Shown piece by piece: positions 28,370 through 37,300 of a stretch of 64,000 nt of DNA (its first letter is position 1; the number at the start of each line of letters is the position of its first letter). The notes under the pieces are model-generated. The model saw nothing but the letters and a program-made list of their open reading frames with translations, ran no database searches and was not told the origin of the DNA. The stretch comes from Ignavibacteria bacterium RIFOXYC2_FULL_35_21 (GTDB taxonomy: Bacteria; Bacteroidota; Ignavibacteria; Kapaibacteriales; UBA2268): contig MHAY01000034.1 in NCBI GenBank assembly GCA_001804705.1, positions 1 through 64,000 of the forward strand, written 5' to 3'. Both the position numbers and the translations under genes were made by a program.

Positions 28370-28593
28370 GTGTCAGGTGTAACACCTGACACGGATTAGG
28401 AAAAATGTAGGGGCAGACCTGTGTGTCTGTCCGATAATGATATAGTGAAAATATTAGAGAATTAAACATATAGTTAAGTATGACACCTGACACGGATTAG
28501 GAAAAATGTAGGGGCAGACCTGTGTGTCTGTCCGATAATGATATAATGAAAATATTAGAGAATTAAACATATAGTTAAGTATGACACCTGACA
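28370..28593. repeat. Palindrome GTGTCAGGTGTAACACCTGACAC followed by a 101-bp tandem duplication running into the nuoL start
   Basis: ggattaggaaaaatgtaggggcagacctgtgtgtctgtccgataatgatata.tgaaaatattagagaattaaacatatagttaagtatgacacctgacac present twice, offset 101 bp (28393/28494; 28480/28581). Confidence 0.92.
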
Positions 28594-30827
28594 CATTATT
28601 AGAACTTGCGGCTTTCGTATTAGTGTTTCCGATGCTCGGATTTGTAATTAACATTTTCTTTGGTAAAAGGCTTGGAAGAATAAGCGGATGGCTGGCAGTT
28701 ACCATAGTTGGAATTGATGTACTGCTCTCAGTATTTATCCTATACGCCAAGCTTACAACTTTTTCAGATGTTAACGTAATCCAAACGAAAATAAGCTGGC
28801 TGGCACTTGGCAGTTCCAATATACAAGTAGGAATTCTGATTGACAATCTTGCCGCAATGATGCTCATAGTTGTTACATTAATCAGCTTTGTTGTACATTT
28901 ATTTTCGACAGAATACATGGCAGATGATATCAGGTATTCACGCTACTTCGCATATCTCGGATTGTTTACTTTTTCGATGCTTGGTATTGTAATAGCAAAC
29001 AACTTTTTATTTATGTATATATTCTGGGAACTAGTTGGCCTCAGTTCTTATCTGTTAATCGGTTTCTGGTATGAAAAGAAATCTGCGGCAGATGCAGGTA
29101 AGAAAGCATTTTTAGTCAACAGGATTGGCGACCTTGGCTTTTTCGCGGGAATATTAATTTTATTCTTTTCATATAATACATTATTCTTTGATGAAATCTT
29201 TGCAGGAATAAGCGGTGGGCATATTCCTTTCGACAGCGGATTTTGGCTGACTGCATCAGGTATTCTTATTTTTTGTGGTGCAATAGGCAAATCAGCACAA
29301 TTCCCGTTACACGTCTGGCTTCCGGATGCTATGGAAGGCCCTACACCGGTCAGTGCATTGATTCATGCCGCAACGATGGTTGCCGCAGGTGTTTATCTCG
29401 TGGCAAGGGTATTCCCGATGTTTTCGGCTGATGCACTTACGGCCATTGCTTATGTCGGAGCGTTCACAGCTTTCATGTCGGCAACGATAGCCATTACACA
29501 GGTTGACTTCAAGAGGATTCTGGCTTATTCGACCGTAAGTCAGTTGGGATTTATGGTAATGTCTCTCGGGGCATGTTCCTATACGACAGGATTTTTCCAT
29601 CTTGTAACACATGCCTGGTTCAAAGCCGCACTGTTCCTTGCCTCGGGTTCTGTCATACATGCAATGCATCATTCTATGCACAAGTTCCATGACCATCACA
29701 CTGACCCGCAGGACATCAATAATATGGGCGGCTTGAGGAGGACGATGCCTCTGACATATATTACATTCCTTATTGTAACATTTGCATTGTCCGGAGTGCC
29801 GCTGACATCCGGATTTTTGAGTAAAGACGGAATACTCGCAGGAACACTTGCATTCGCACAGTTGAGCGGGCATTGGTTTATTCCGATAGCAGGATTTACA
29901 GCCGCAGGAATGACAGCATTTTATATGTTCAGGCTTACAATAATTGCTTTCCATGGAGAGCCTAAAACTGAAATAGCAAAAAACACACATGATAATAAAT
30001 TTGTTATAGTATTCCCATTAGTTCTGCTTGCTGTTCTGTCTTTCTGGTTCATCTATTCTCCAAATCCGATTGATGCAAATCAAGGCTGGTTCGTGAAGAA
30101 TTTACCTGCACCACAAACGGCAGTGCCCGAAAAATACCAGTTCAAATTCCTATCACCACTTGAGAAGCATGAGAATCCATACTTGATGGCGATGGAACAT
30201 CAGTGTAAAGAGGGTGAATGTAAAGGTGATTGTGAACATGAAAAGGGAATGGCTGCGGCTGGTGGTGGTATGACAGGAGGTTCAAATACAACAGTTACGA
30301 TGAATAATGCCGGACATGAAACATCACATACCGGAGGACATAAATATTTCAATATATTTGAAGAAGAGATGCACCATGCTCATCTGCCTGCAATGCTTTT
30401 ATCAATTATAATTGCAGGGTTAGGAATACTATTCTCTTTCATGGTCTATCAGTTCAAGATATTCAATGCCGATAACATGGCTAAGCAGTTCAGCAAACTG
30501 CACCAGTTCTCATTCAGGAAATGGTATTTCGATGAAATTTATCATGCAACGGTTGTGGCTGGACTTGTTGGATTTTCGAAGGTGCTTGCCTGGTTCGACC
30601 TATATTTGATTGACGGAATGGTGAACCTGACAGCATTTATGACGAGAGGATTTTCATATTTCATAGGACATTTTGATAATATTATTATAGATGGTTTTGT
30701 AAATCTATCGGCTAATGTAACCGGATTTTTCGGAGCTGCATTCAGGAAAGTGCAGACAGGCAGAGTTCAGACATACCTTGTGTTTGTTGTGCTCGGTGTG
30801 ATGCTGTTGATTTACTTTTTTGTGTAG
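28581..30827 (+). CDS. nuoL: NADH-quinone oxidoreductase subunit L with Cys/His-rich insertion
   Basis: GKSAQFPLHVWLPDAMEGPTPVSALIHAATMVAAGVYL; long multi-TM protein. Confidence 0.96.
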   Translation: MTPDTLLELAAFVLVFPMLGFVINIFFGKRLGRISGWLAVTIVGIDVLLSVFILYAKLTTFSDVNVIQTKISWLALGSSNIQVGILIDNLAAMMLIVVTLISFVVHLFSTEYMADDIRYSRYFAYLGLFTFSMLGIVIANNFLFMYIFWELVGLSSYLLIGFWYEKKSAADAGKKAFLVNRIGDLGFFAGILILFFSYNTLFFDEIFAGISGGHIPFDSGFWLTASGILIFCGAIGKSAQFPLHVWLPDAMEGPTPVSALIHAATMVAAGVYLVARVFPMFSADALTAIAYVGAFTAFMSATIAITQVDFKRILAYSTVSQLGFMVMSLGACSYTTGFFHLVTHAWFKAALFLASGSVIHAMHHSMHKFHDHHTDPQDINNMGGLRRTMPLTYITFLIVTFALSGVPLTSGFLSKDGILAGTLAFAQLSGHWFIPIAGFTAAGMTAFYMFRLTIIAFHGEPKTEIAKNTHDNKFVIVFPLVLLAVLSFWFIYSPNPIDANQGWFVKNLPAPQTAVPEKYQFKFLSPLEKHENPYLMAMEHQCKEGECKGDCEHEKGMAAAGGGMTGGSNTTVTMNNAGHETSHTGGHKYFNIFEEEMHHAHLPAMLLSIIIAGLGILFSFMVYQFKIFNADNMAKQFSKLHQFSFRKWYFDEIYHATVVAGLVGFSKVLAWFDLYLIDGMVNLTAFMTRGFSYFIGHFDNIIIDGFVNLSANVTGFFGAAFRKVQTGRVQTYLVFVVLGVMLLIYFFV

Positions 30828-30839
30828 ATAAATTAGAAT

Positions 30840-31145
30840 TGATAATTGAAAATTGATAATGATAACCCTTCGACTTCGCTCAGGGTGACATTATTTTGAA
30901 TGTTGAAATGTACTTTGAATTAAAATAAATAAATTATCCCGTAGGGATTATATATTGGTAGCAAATAAATTAACCTACTATGATTATCCCGTAGGGATTA
31001 TATATTGGGTGTGTCAGGAGTAACTCCTGACACGGTTTGAAATTGTAGATTCTTTTTCACACAAAGTTCGCAAAGGATGACGCAAAGTTCGCAAAGATTA
31101 AATGAAAAATTATTTGGATTCTGAACCAAGTTCAGAATGACATTT
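30840..31145. repeat. Composite intergenic repeat block (nuoL-nuoM)
   Basis: cccttcgacttcgctcagggtgac; 2x gattatcccgtagggattatatattgg; gtgtcaggagtaactcctgacac; caaagttcgcaaagg..; ggattctgaaccaagttcagaatgaca. Confidence 0.85.
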
Positions 31146-31205
31146 TAAATAAATAAAATTGATAGTAAAAATGAAGTTAAATAAATATATTTTTCCGGAG
31201 GATTA

Positions 31206-32843
31206 ATGTTTCAGATTTTCGGCATTGGGCCTCTCACGTGGATTACCTTTTTGCCGCTGTTGGGAATGATTTTGATATTGCTCATTCCATCGGGAAAGGA
31301 TGAACGGAGTAAGGATGTTTCGAAATCACTTTTCAGATGGGTGACCATAATATTTACCTTTTTACAGCTATTGCTCGCTATCTGGATTTATGCTAATTAT
31401 AATTATTATTTGGCGGGCATCAATGACCCTAATGGCTTTCAGTTCGTTGATAAGTTCAAATGGATTTATCTTTACGGACTGCCTTTGTTAGGTAATGTCA
31501 GCGTTGACTATTTCGTCGGTATTGACGGAATCAGTGCCCCGATGGTTTTACTGACTGCGATTGTATGCTTTGTGGCATCATTCTCATCATTCAGTGTAAC
31601 CAAAGCATTGAAGGGATACTTTGCTATGTATCTTCTATTGGATGCAGGCATGATGGGTGTTTTCGTGGCACTCGATTTCTTCCTTTTCTATGTTTTTTGG
31701 GAACTGATGCTGCTGCCTATGTACTTCCTGATTGGCATCTGGGGTGGCCCGCGAAAAGAATATGCGGCTATAAAGTTCTTCTTATATACATTATTCGGAA
31801 GCGTATTCATGCTTCTTGTGATGATTGCATTATTTTTTGCTGTCGGCTCATTTAACATGCTCGACATGATGGACCCGACAAAGTACAATCCAAATTCAAT
31901 ACTGTTCGGTGTTGATACGACATGGCGGTATATAGCATTCATGGCTCTTTTCGTTGGATTTGCAATCAAGATACCTTCGGTACCTTTCCATACATGGCTT
32001 CCCGATGCACACGTGGAAGCACCGACGCCGATAAGCGTGATTCTTGCAGGCGTCCTGCTGAAAATGGGAACTTACGGCTTGATGAGAATAAGCTGGCCCA
32101 TGTTTCCCGATGCGGTCAAACACTTCCAGTGGTTTATCGCCTTGGTAGGTGTGGTCAGTATTGTTTATGGAGCCTTGTGTGCCTTAGGACAGCACAGGGT
32201 CGGGAAACGGGATTTCAAGAAACTGATTGCCTACTCATCAGTCAGCCATATGGGTTTTGTGGTACTTGGCATGGCGGCACTAAATACGACCGGTATGGAA
32301 GGAGCAATTCTCCAGATGTTCAACCACGGCACAATCACAAGCATGCTCTTCATGGTAGTGGGAGTTCTGTATGATAGGTCCCACACAAGAGGCTTAGATG
32401 ACTTTGGAGGTATGGCTAACAAGATGCCAATTTACACCGGACTCATGACAATATCATTTATGGCGGCTATAGGATTGCCGGGATTGAGCGGATTCGTCAG
32501 TGAAATTTTAGTGTTCTTAGGTGCATTCCAGACCTATCCGACTTTGACAATAATTTCAGCAACTGGTATTGTTTTGGGTGCAGCCTATATGCTGTGGACT
32601 TTGCAGAAGGTGTTCTTCGGCCAGGTTCCCGACAGATGGGCAGGACCCTGGGACCCGACACATAAGAAATACAAGACAGACGATTTGAATTTAGTCGAAT
32701 TAGTTGCTCTTGCACCTCTTGCATTGATTATTATTTATCTTGGAATTCATCCTAATGCAATGCTTGGAATAATGGAAAAATCTGTGAATCATTTGATTCA
32801 ATTTGTTAATACCGGCTGGTGGACAATGGCTGCCGGTTTATAA
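31206..32843 (+). CDS. nuoM: NADH-quinone oxidoreductase subunit M
   Basis: FAIKIPSVPFHTWLPDAHVEAPTPISVILAGVLLKMGTYGLMRI. Confidence 0.97.
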   Translation: MFQIFGIGPLTWITFLPLLGMILILLIPSGKDERSKDVSKSLFRWVTIIFTFLQLLLAIWIYANYNYYLAGINDPNGFQFVDKFKWIYLYGLPLLGNVSVDYFVGIDGISAPMVLLTAIVCFVASFSSFSVTKALKGYFAMYLLLDAGMMGVFVALDFFLFYVFWELMLLPMYFLIGIWGGPRKEYAAIKFFLYTLFGSVFMLLVMIALFFAVGSFNMLDMMDPTKYNPNSILFGVDTTWRYIAFMALFVGFAIKIPSVPFHTWLPDAHVEAPTPISVILAGVLLKMGTYGLMRISWPMFPDAVKHFQWFIALVGVVSIVYGALCALGQHRVGKRDFKKLIAYSSVSHMGFVVLGMAALNTTGMEGAILQMFNHGTITSMLFMVVGVLYDRSHTRGLDDFGGMANKMPIYTGLMTISFMAAIGLPGLSGFVSEILVFLGAFQTYPTLTIISATGIVLGAAYMLWTLQKVFFGQVPDRWAGPWDPTHKKYKTDDLNLVELVALAPLALIIIYLGIHPNAMLGIMEKSVNHLIQFVNTGWWTMAAGL

Positions 32844-32871
32844 TTTGATGTTAATTTATTAAAATTGATAT

Positions 32872-34383
32872 ATGATACCAATTGAGCAATTTTTAATAGA
32901 GCTAAAGAAAAGCATAATCCTGTTTCAGCCGGAAACAGCCCTGGTTGTTACTTTTCTGGTTGCTTTGATTGTTGACCTTATATTCAGAAAATCGAAAAAC
33001 GTATCCGGCATAATTTTACTGATTGGATTTATCGTAACCGGGATACTTCTTTGTACGGCAGGAAACCAGAACAGCGTTGTGTTTTCGAAGATGCTTGCTG
33101 TTGACCCGTTTGCAAAATTCTTTAAATGGGTGATTCTTATATCGAGCTTCATAGTTGTACTGATGTCATTCTTATCCAAAGAGCTTTATGAGAAGGACAG
33201 GCGGCTCGGAGAGTATTTCTCCCTGATTGCAGGTATGACATTCGGAATGTTTCTTCTTGCGGGTGCATCAAATCTAATTATGATTTACCTTGCAATCGAG
33301 ACGATGAGTATCAGTTCGTATATTCTGACAGGTTTCACCAAGGAAATTAAAAGGGCAAGCGAAGCATCGCTGAAATATGTCATATTTGGTGCTGTGTCAT
33401 CGGGATTGATGCTTTATGGAATTTCGATTTTATTCGGATTGACAGGCTCACTTAATCTATATGATATAAATTATGCGATAGCTCACGGCAAAGCAGAAAT
33501 GTTTCCGTTACTGATTTCAGGAATAATGATAATCGCAGGAATAGGATATAAAATTTCAGCCGTACCATTCCATTTCTGGACACCCGATGTTTATGAAGGA
33601 GCGCCCGTAACAATTACTGCACTTCTTTCCGTGGCATCCAAGGCGGCTGGTTTTGCAATATTAATAAGATTCATTAAGGTTGCATTTTTTGACCATACAA
33701 GCCCTGTAGCAGGTGAAACATGGACACTGCTGAGTACGATTGACTGGAAATATATAATTGCAATACTTTCGGTTTTGACGATGACATTCGGTAATCTTGT
33801 TGCCATCTGGCAGACAAATGTGAAAAGGCTACTTGCCTACTCCAGCATTGCACACGCAGGATATCTTCTGATGGGTGTCGTTGTGATGACAGACGCAGGA
33901 GTGGCTGCAATACTTATATACTTTGTCGTTTATATGTTCATGAATCTCGGTGCCTTCTATGTTGTGATGCTGTTTGCAAACAAAATCGGAAGCGAAGAAC
34001 TCGATGATTACACCGGAATCGGTTACAGGTCGCCTGTGCTGGGTGTCTGCATGGTGCTATTTCTCATATCACTGACAGGACTGCCGCCAACAGCAGGATT
34101 CATAGGCAAATGGTATTTGTTCATTGCTGTCCTTAATTCAAATTACATCTGGCTGGCTGTTGTTGGTGTGCTGAACAGCGTCGTGTCATTGTTCTACTAT
34201 GCCAAGGTAATCAGAAATATGTTCCTTCGCGGAGTTGACCAGGAACATGAGCCAATGGCATTTTCACCGATGAGTATAATAATGCTACTGCTTTTAGCTA
34301 TACCAACACTGGTACTTGGAATCTGGTACGGACCAATTTTGCATTGGGCAAACAAATCGGTGGGATTGTTTTTAGGAAATTAA
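32872..34383 (+). CDS. nuoN: NADH-quinone oxidoreductase subunit N
   Basis: KISAVPFHFWTPDVYEGAPVTITALLSVASKAAGFA; TGLPPTAGFIGKWYLF. Confidence 0.96.
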   Translation: MIPIEQFLIELKKSIILFQPETALVVTFLVALIVDLIFRKSKNVSGIILLIGFIVTGILLCTAGNQNSVVFSKMLAVDPFAKFFKWVILISSFIVVLMSFLSKELYEKDRRLGEYFSLIAGMTFGMFLLAGASNLIMIYLAIETMSISSYILTGFTKEIKRASEASLKYVIFGAVSSGLMLYGISILFGLTGSLNLYDINYAIAHGKAEMFPLLISGIMIIAGIGYKISAVPFHFWTPDVYEGAPVTITALLSVASKAAGFAILIRFIKVAFFDHTSPVAGETWTLLSTIDWKYIIAILSVLTMTFGNLVAIWQTNVKRLLAYSSIAHAGYLLMGVVVMTDAGVAAILIYFVVYMFMNLGAFYVVMLFANKIGSEELDDYTGIGYRSPVLGVCMVLFLISLTGLPPTAGFIGKWYLFIAVLNSNYIWLAVVGVLNSVVSLFYYAKVIRNMFLRGVDQEHEPMAFSPMSIIMLLLLAIPTLVLGIWYGPILHWANKSVGLFLGN

Positions 34384-34388
34384 AAATA

Positions 34389-34606
34389 ATAGTCTTGAAC
34401 ATGATTACTTGATTAAAGGATAGACAGGATTATTGAGAAAAATAGTCTTGAACATGATTACTTGATTACAGGATTTACACGATTTTTTCTATTGTAATCT
34501 TGTCCATCTTGAAATCCTTTAATCGTGTTCAGACTTTTCTTATCTTGTCCATCTTGTAATCCTTAAATCCTGTTCAGACTTTTTTTTATCCTGTTCAGAT
34601 TTTTTT
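34389..34606. repeat. Cluster of intergenic repeats in both orientations, 3' side of the GxxExxY gene
   Basis: agtcttgaacatgattacttgatta..gga x2 and cttgtccatcttg.aatcctt.aatc.tgttcagact x2 (inverted). Confidence 0.85.
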
Positions 34607-35053
34607 TATTAGTTTTTTATTATAGACTCTTTTGAAGTCTAAACTCTTTGACCCAAAATTAATAAGCAAACCATCGGCTATATTGTAGGCTTCACAATAG
34701 TTGATGGCTTGAGCTTTGTGAACATCTTCCAATTTTTCAATAGCTTTAATTTCAACCATCACTTTTTCTTCAACGAAAAAATCTACTCTTCTTGTACCAA
34801 TAAATTTACCCCTATAGCGCAAGCTCATTTCCATTTCACGTTCATAAGCAATGCCCTCATGTTCAAACTCAATAGCTAATGCACGCTGATAAATTACTTC
34901 CTGAAAACCATTCCCAAGAGTACTGTGAACCTGCATCGCACATCCAATAATTTTATGAGTCAGTTCATTAATTTCTTGCTCATTATTATCTTCTCTTTGA
35001 AATGATTCCCTCCAATTACTATTTTCATCAGCTTGTTCAGTAATCTTGTCCAT
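34595..35053 (-). CDS. GxxExxY-family protein
   Basis: LTHKIIGCAMQVHSTLGNGFQEVIYQRALAIEFEHEGIAYEREMEMSLRYRGKFIGTRRVDFFVEEKVMVEIKAIEKL. Confidence 0.88.
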   Translation of the reverse strand: MDKITEQADENSNWRESFQREDNNEQEINELTHKIIGCAMQVHSTLGNGFQEVIYQRALAIEFEHEGIAYEREMEMSLRYRGKFIGTRRVDFFVEEKVMVEIKAIEKLEDVHKAQAINYCEAYNIADGLLINFGSKSLDFKRVYNKKLIKKI

Positions 35054-35216
35054 CTTAAAATACCTTAAATCATTTTCAAAAAATTTGTATAATAATAGTC
35101 TTGAACATGATTACTTGATTAAAGGATAGACAGGATTTTTCAATAATATTATACATTTCCATACTTTATATCACTAATCATGTCCATCTTGTAATCCTTT
35201 AATCCTGTTCAGACAT
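35041..35216. repeat. Repeats of the same family on the 5' side of the GxxExxY gene
   Basis: agtcttgaacatgattacttgattaaaggatagacaggatt (35097-) and tgtccatcttgtaatcctttaatcctgttcagac (35181-). Confidence 0.85.
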
Positions 35217-35361
35217 TTTTCTTTATTAATCTACTTCAAATTTAATCTTATAATTGTTGAAATCAAATTTAAATATAACATATATCAACTACCTCCCAGT
35301 TTTTTTTATTTTTATGATGGTAATTTGAATTAATTTTGTATTAATACGTCCAATATTTTAT

Positions 35362-35703
35362 ATGAATGATAACTTGGAAAATATTATTTTAAAAGAACCA
35401 TTATTGAATCAGGTTAAGAAAGCTGTAACTGAGCTTGAACCTGAGGCTGATGTGTATCTTTTCGGTTCTCGTGCAAGAGGTGATGTTCATAGTGAATCTG
35501 ACTGGGATTTTTTGGTTCTTGTTCCGGGAGTACTTGATTATGAAAGGTAAAGAAAAATCCTCGATGCTCTTTTTGAGGTAGAATTGAGTTCAGGAGAAAT
35601 ATTTAATGATATAATCAAATCAAAAGAATTTTGGAAAGAGAATGAACTTCTGCACGCATCGCCTTTCTACAAAAATGTAACTTCCGAAAGCATTTCATTA
35701 TGA
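35362..35703 (+). pseudogene. MNT-type nucleotidyltransferase (antitoxin-like), interrupted by in-frame TAA at 35548-35550
   Basis: VYLFGSRARGDVHSESDWDFLVLV; same frame continues RKILDALFEVELSSGEIFNDIIKSKEFWKENELLHASPFYKNVTSESISL to TGA at 35701. Confidence 0.85.
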
Positions 35704-36089
35704 GCAAGTAGGATAATGAATTAGTCAAATTATGGTATGAAAAAAGCCTTAAAGCTTACAAAACGGCAAAACGATTATTCAAAGATGAAGACTTTGATGC
35801 TGCCTTAAACAGAATATATTATTCAGCTTTTTATTCAGTTGTCGCATTACTAATGAGTCGAAGTTTAAAATTCAAAACACATAAATCTGCTAAGAACATG
35901 CTTCATCAACATTTCATTCAAACAGGGCTATTGCCGGTTGAATTTGGGAAGTATTATAACGAAATATTTAACTACAGGCAGGAAGCTGATTATGAAGCAG
36001 TATCAGAAATAAATCCTGAATCAATTCATATGCTTCTCGAAAATTTAGATAAATTCATAAAAGCAATTAAATATTTATTGCCGATTTGA
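35700..36089 (+). pseudogene. HEPN-domain (UPF0332-like) partner, interrupted by in-frame TAG at codon 4 (35709-35711)
   Basis: MSK*DNELVKLWYEKSLKAYKTAKRLFKDEDFDAALNRIYYSAFYSVVALLMSRSLKFKTHKSAKNMLHQHFIQTGLL; ATG overlaps the MNT stop. Confidence 0.82.
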
Positions 36090-36112
36090 TAATATTTAAG
36101 ATAAAATATAAT

Positions 36113-36202
36113 ATGAAATATTCCATAATATACTTCTTGCTATTTTCATTTCTCTTTTCTTTCTGCTCCAAAGAGCAGGACAAGTCAAATAAAAAATATT
36201 AG
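36113..36202 (+). CDS. 29-aa lipoprotein-like ORF (MKYSIIYFLLFSFLFSFCSKEQDKSNKKY), possibly a remnant
   Basis: Hand-translated; lipobox-like FSFC. Confidence 0.35.
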   Translation: MKYSIIYFLLFSFLFSFCSKEQDKSNKKY

Positions 36203-36344
36203 CTTTAATTCTAATTACACTTAATGTTAATCATAATCAAAATATTTTCACCAATCTGAAGATTGATTCTTTACATATCAATGAAATTCGCATATCATTT
36301 TGAAATTTAAGTAGTAAATTAGGGAAAATTAACAGATATAATTT

Positions 36345-36932
36345 ATGAAAACACTTATTGCAGAATTTAGCCGGGGTGTACTTAACCCGGAGCAGTTCCC
36401 TGATTACAAGTATCCTGAGATAGCTTTTTCAGGAAGGTCGAATGTCGGGAAATCCTCACTGCTGAACAGTATATTGCATAGAAAAAACCTTGCTCATATT
36501 AGTTCAACACCCGGAAAAACTCAGCAAATCAATTTTTATATTGTTGATGAAAAATGGAGTTTTGCCGACCTGCCGGGATTCGGCTATGCTGTTATATCAA
36601 AGGAGAAACGTGCCGAATGGTCAAAGCTGAATATGAATTATATCGAGAACAGGAAAAATCTCAGGCTGGTTTGTGTTTTGATTGACAGCCGCCATGAACC
36701 TATGGAGAAAGACCTCGCTTTCATCGAACTGTTGGAAAACATAAATAGAAAATATATTATTATTCTCACTAAATCGGATAAAATTTCTGGCAAAATAATC
36801 GTCGAAAGAAAAAAACAGTTTGAAGAAATAACAAAAGAATGTAAATTTTGCATTGAGGTGCTTCCTTATTCAACTGTGAATGGAACCGGAAGGGATTCTC
36901 TCATTGGAATTATAAAAAGGGAATTAAAATAA
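36345..36932 (+). CDS. engB: Ribosome biogenesis GTP-binding protein EngB/YsxC
   Basis: FSGRSNVGKSSLLNSIL; STPGKTQQINFYIVDEKWSFADLPGFGYAV; TKSDK. Confidence 0.95.
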   Translation: MKTLIAEFSRGVLNPEQFPDYKYPEIAFSGRSNVGKSSLLNSILHRKNLAHISSTPGKTQQINFYIVDEKWSFADLPGFGYAVISKEKRAEWSKLNMNYIENRKNLRLVCVLIDSRHEPMEKDLAFIELLENINRKYIIILTKSDKISGKIIVERKKQFEEITKECKFCIEVLPYSTVNGTGRDSLIGIIKRELK

Positions 36933-37016
36933 AAAAATGTCCATGAGTACATGACCACCGCCGATGCGATGGTAAAACAAAAATATGACAAATTAAATTC
37001 GTTCTTTATATCTTTT

Positions 37017-37149
37017 TGAATAGCCACTATCTTTAGATAGTGGAGGTTTAATTCCACCAGATTCTGACTTTAGTAACTTATTTTAAGTGGATAAATCCCG
37101 ATTTGTGGTGATTAATTATCACACAGCCTCTAAAAGTAGTGGCTATTCA
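37017..37149. repeat. 133-bp mini-element with 12-bp terminal inverted repeats TGAATAGCCACT / AGTGGCTATTCA
   Basis: Direct reading; internal hairpin ccactatctttagatagtgg; partial copy at 12281-12313. Confidence 0.75.
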
Positions 37150-37300
37150 TTTTAAATATATTAAACCATTTTTATAATGTGTCATTAACAGCTGAATCGA
37201 AGTGTGATACCTTAGTGCCGATAGCCTTCGACAAGCTCAGGCTGACACTGGAATAAGTAAAAATAAATCAAATTATTAAAGATATGTTTCAGAGGTAAAT

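Noticed and set aside
35853-36089. ORF 35853..36089 as a complete 78-aa HEPN toxin
   Set aside because: The same frame extends upstream through obvious HEPN sequence to a start at 35700 interrupted by TAG; the ORF-track product is a fragment.
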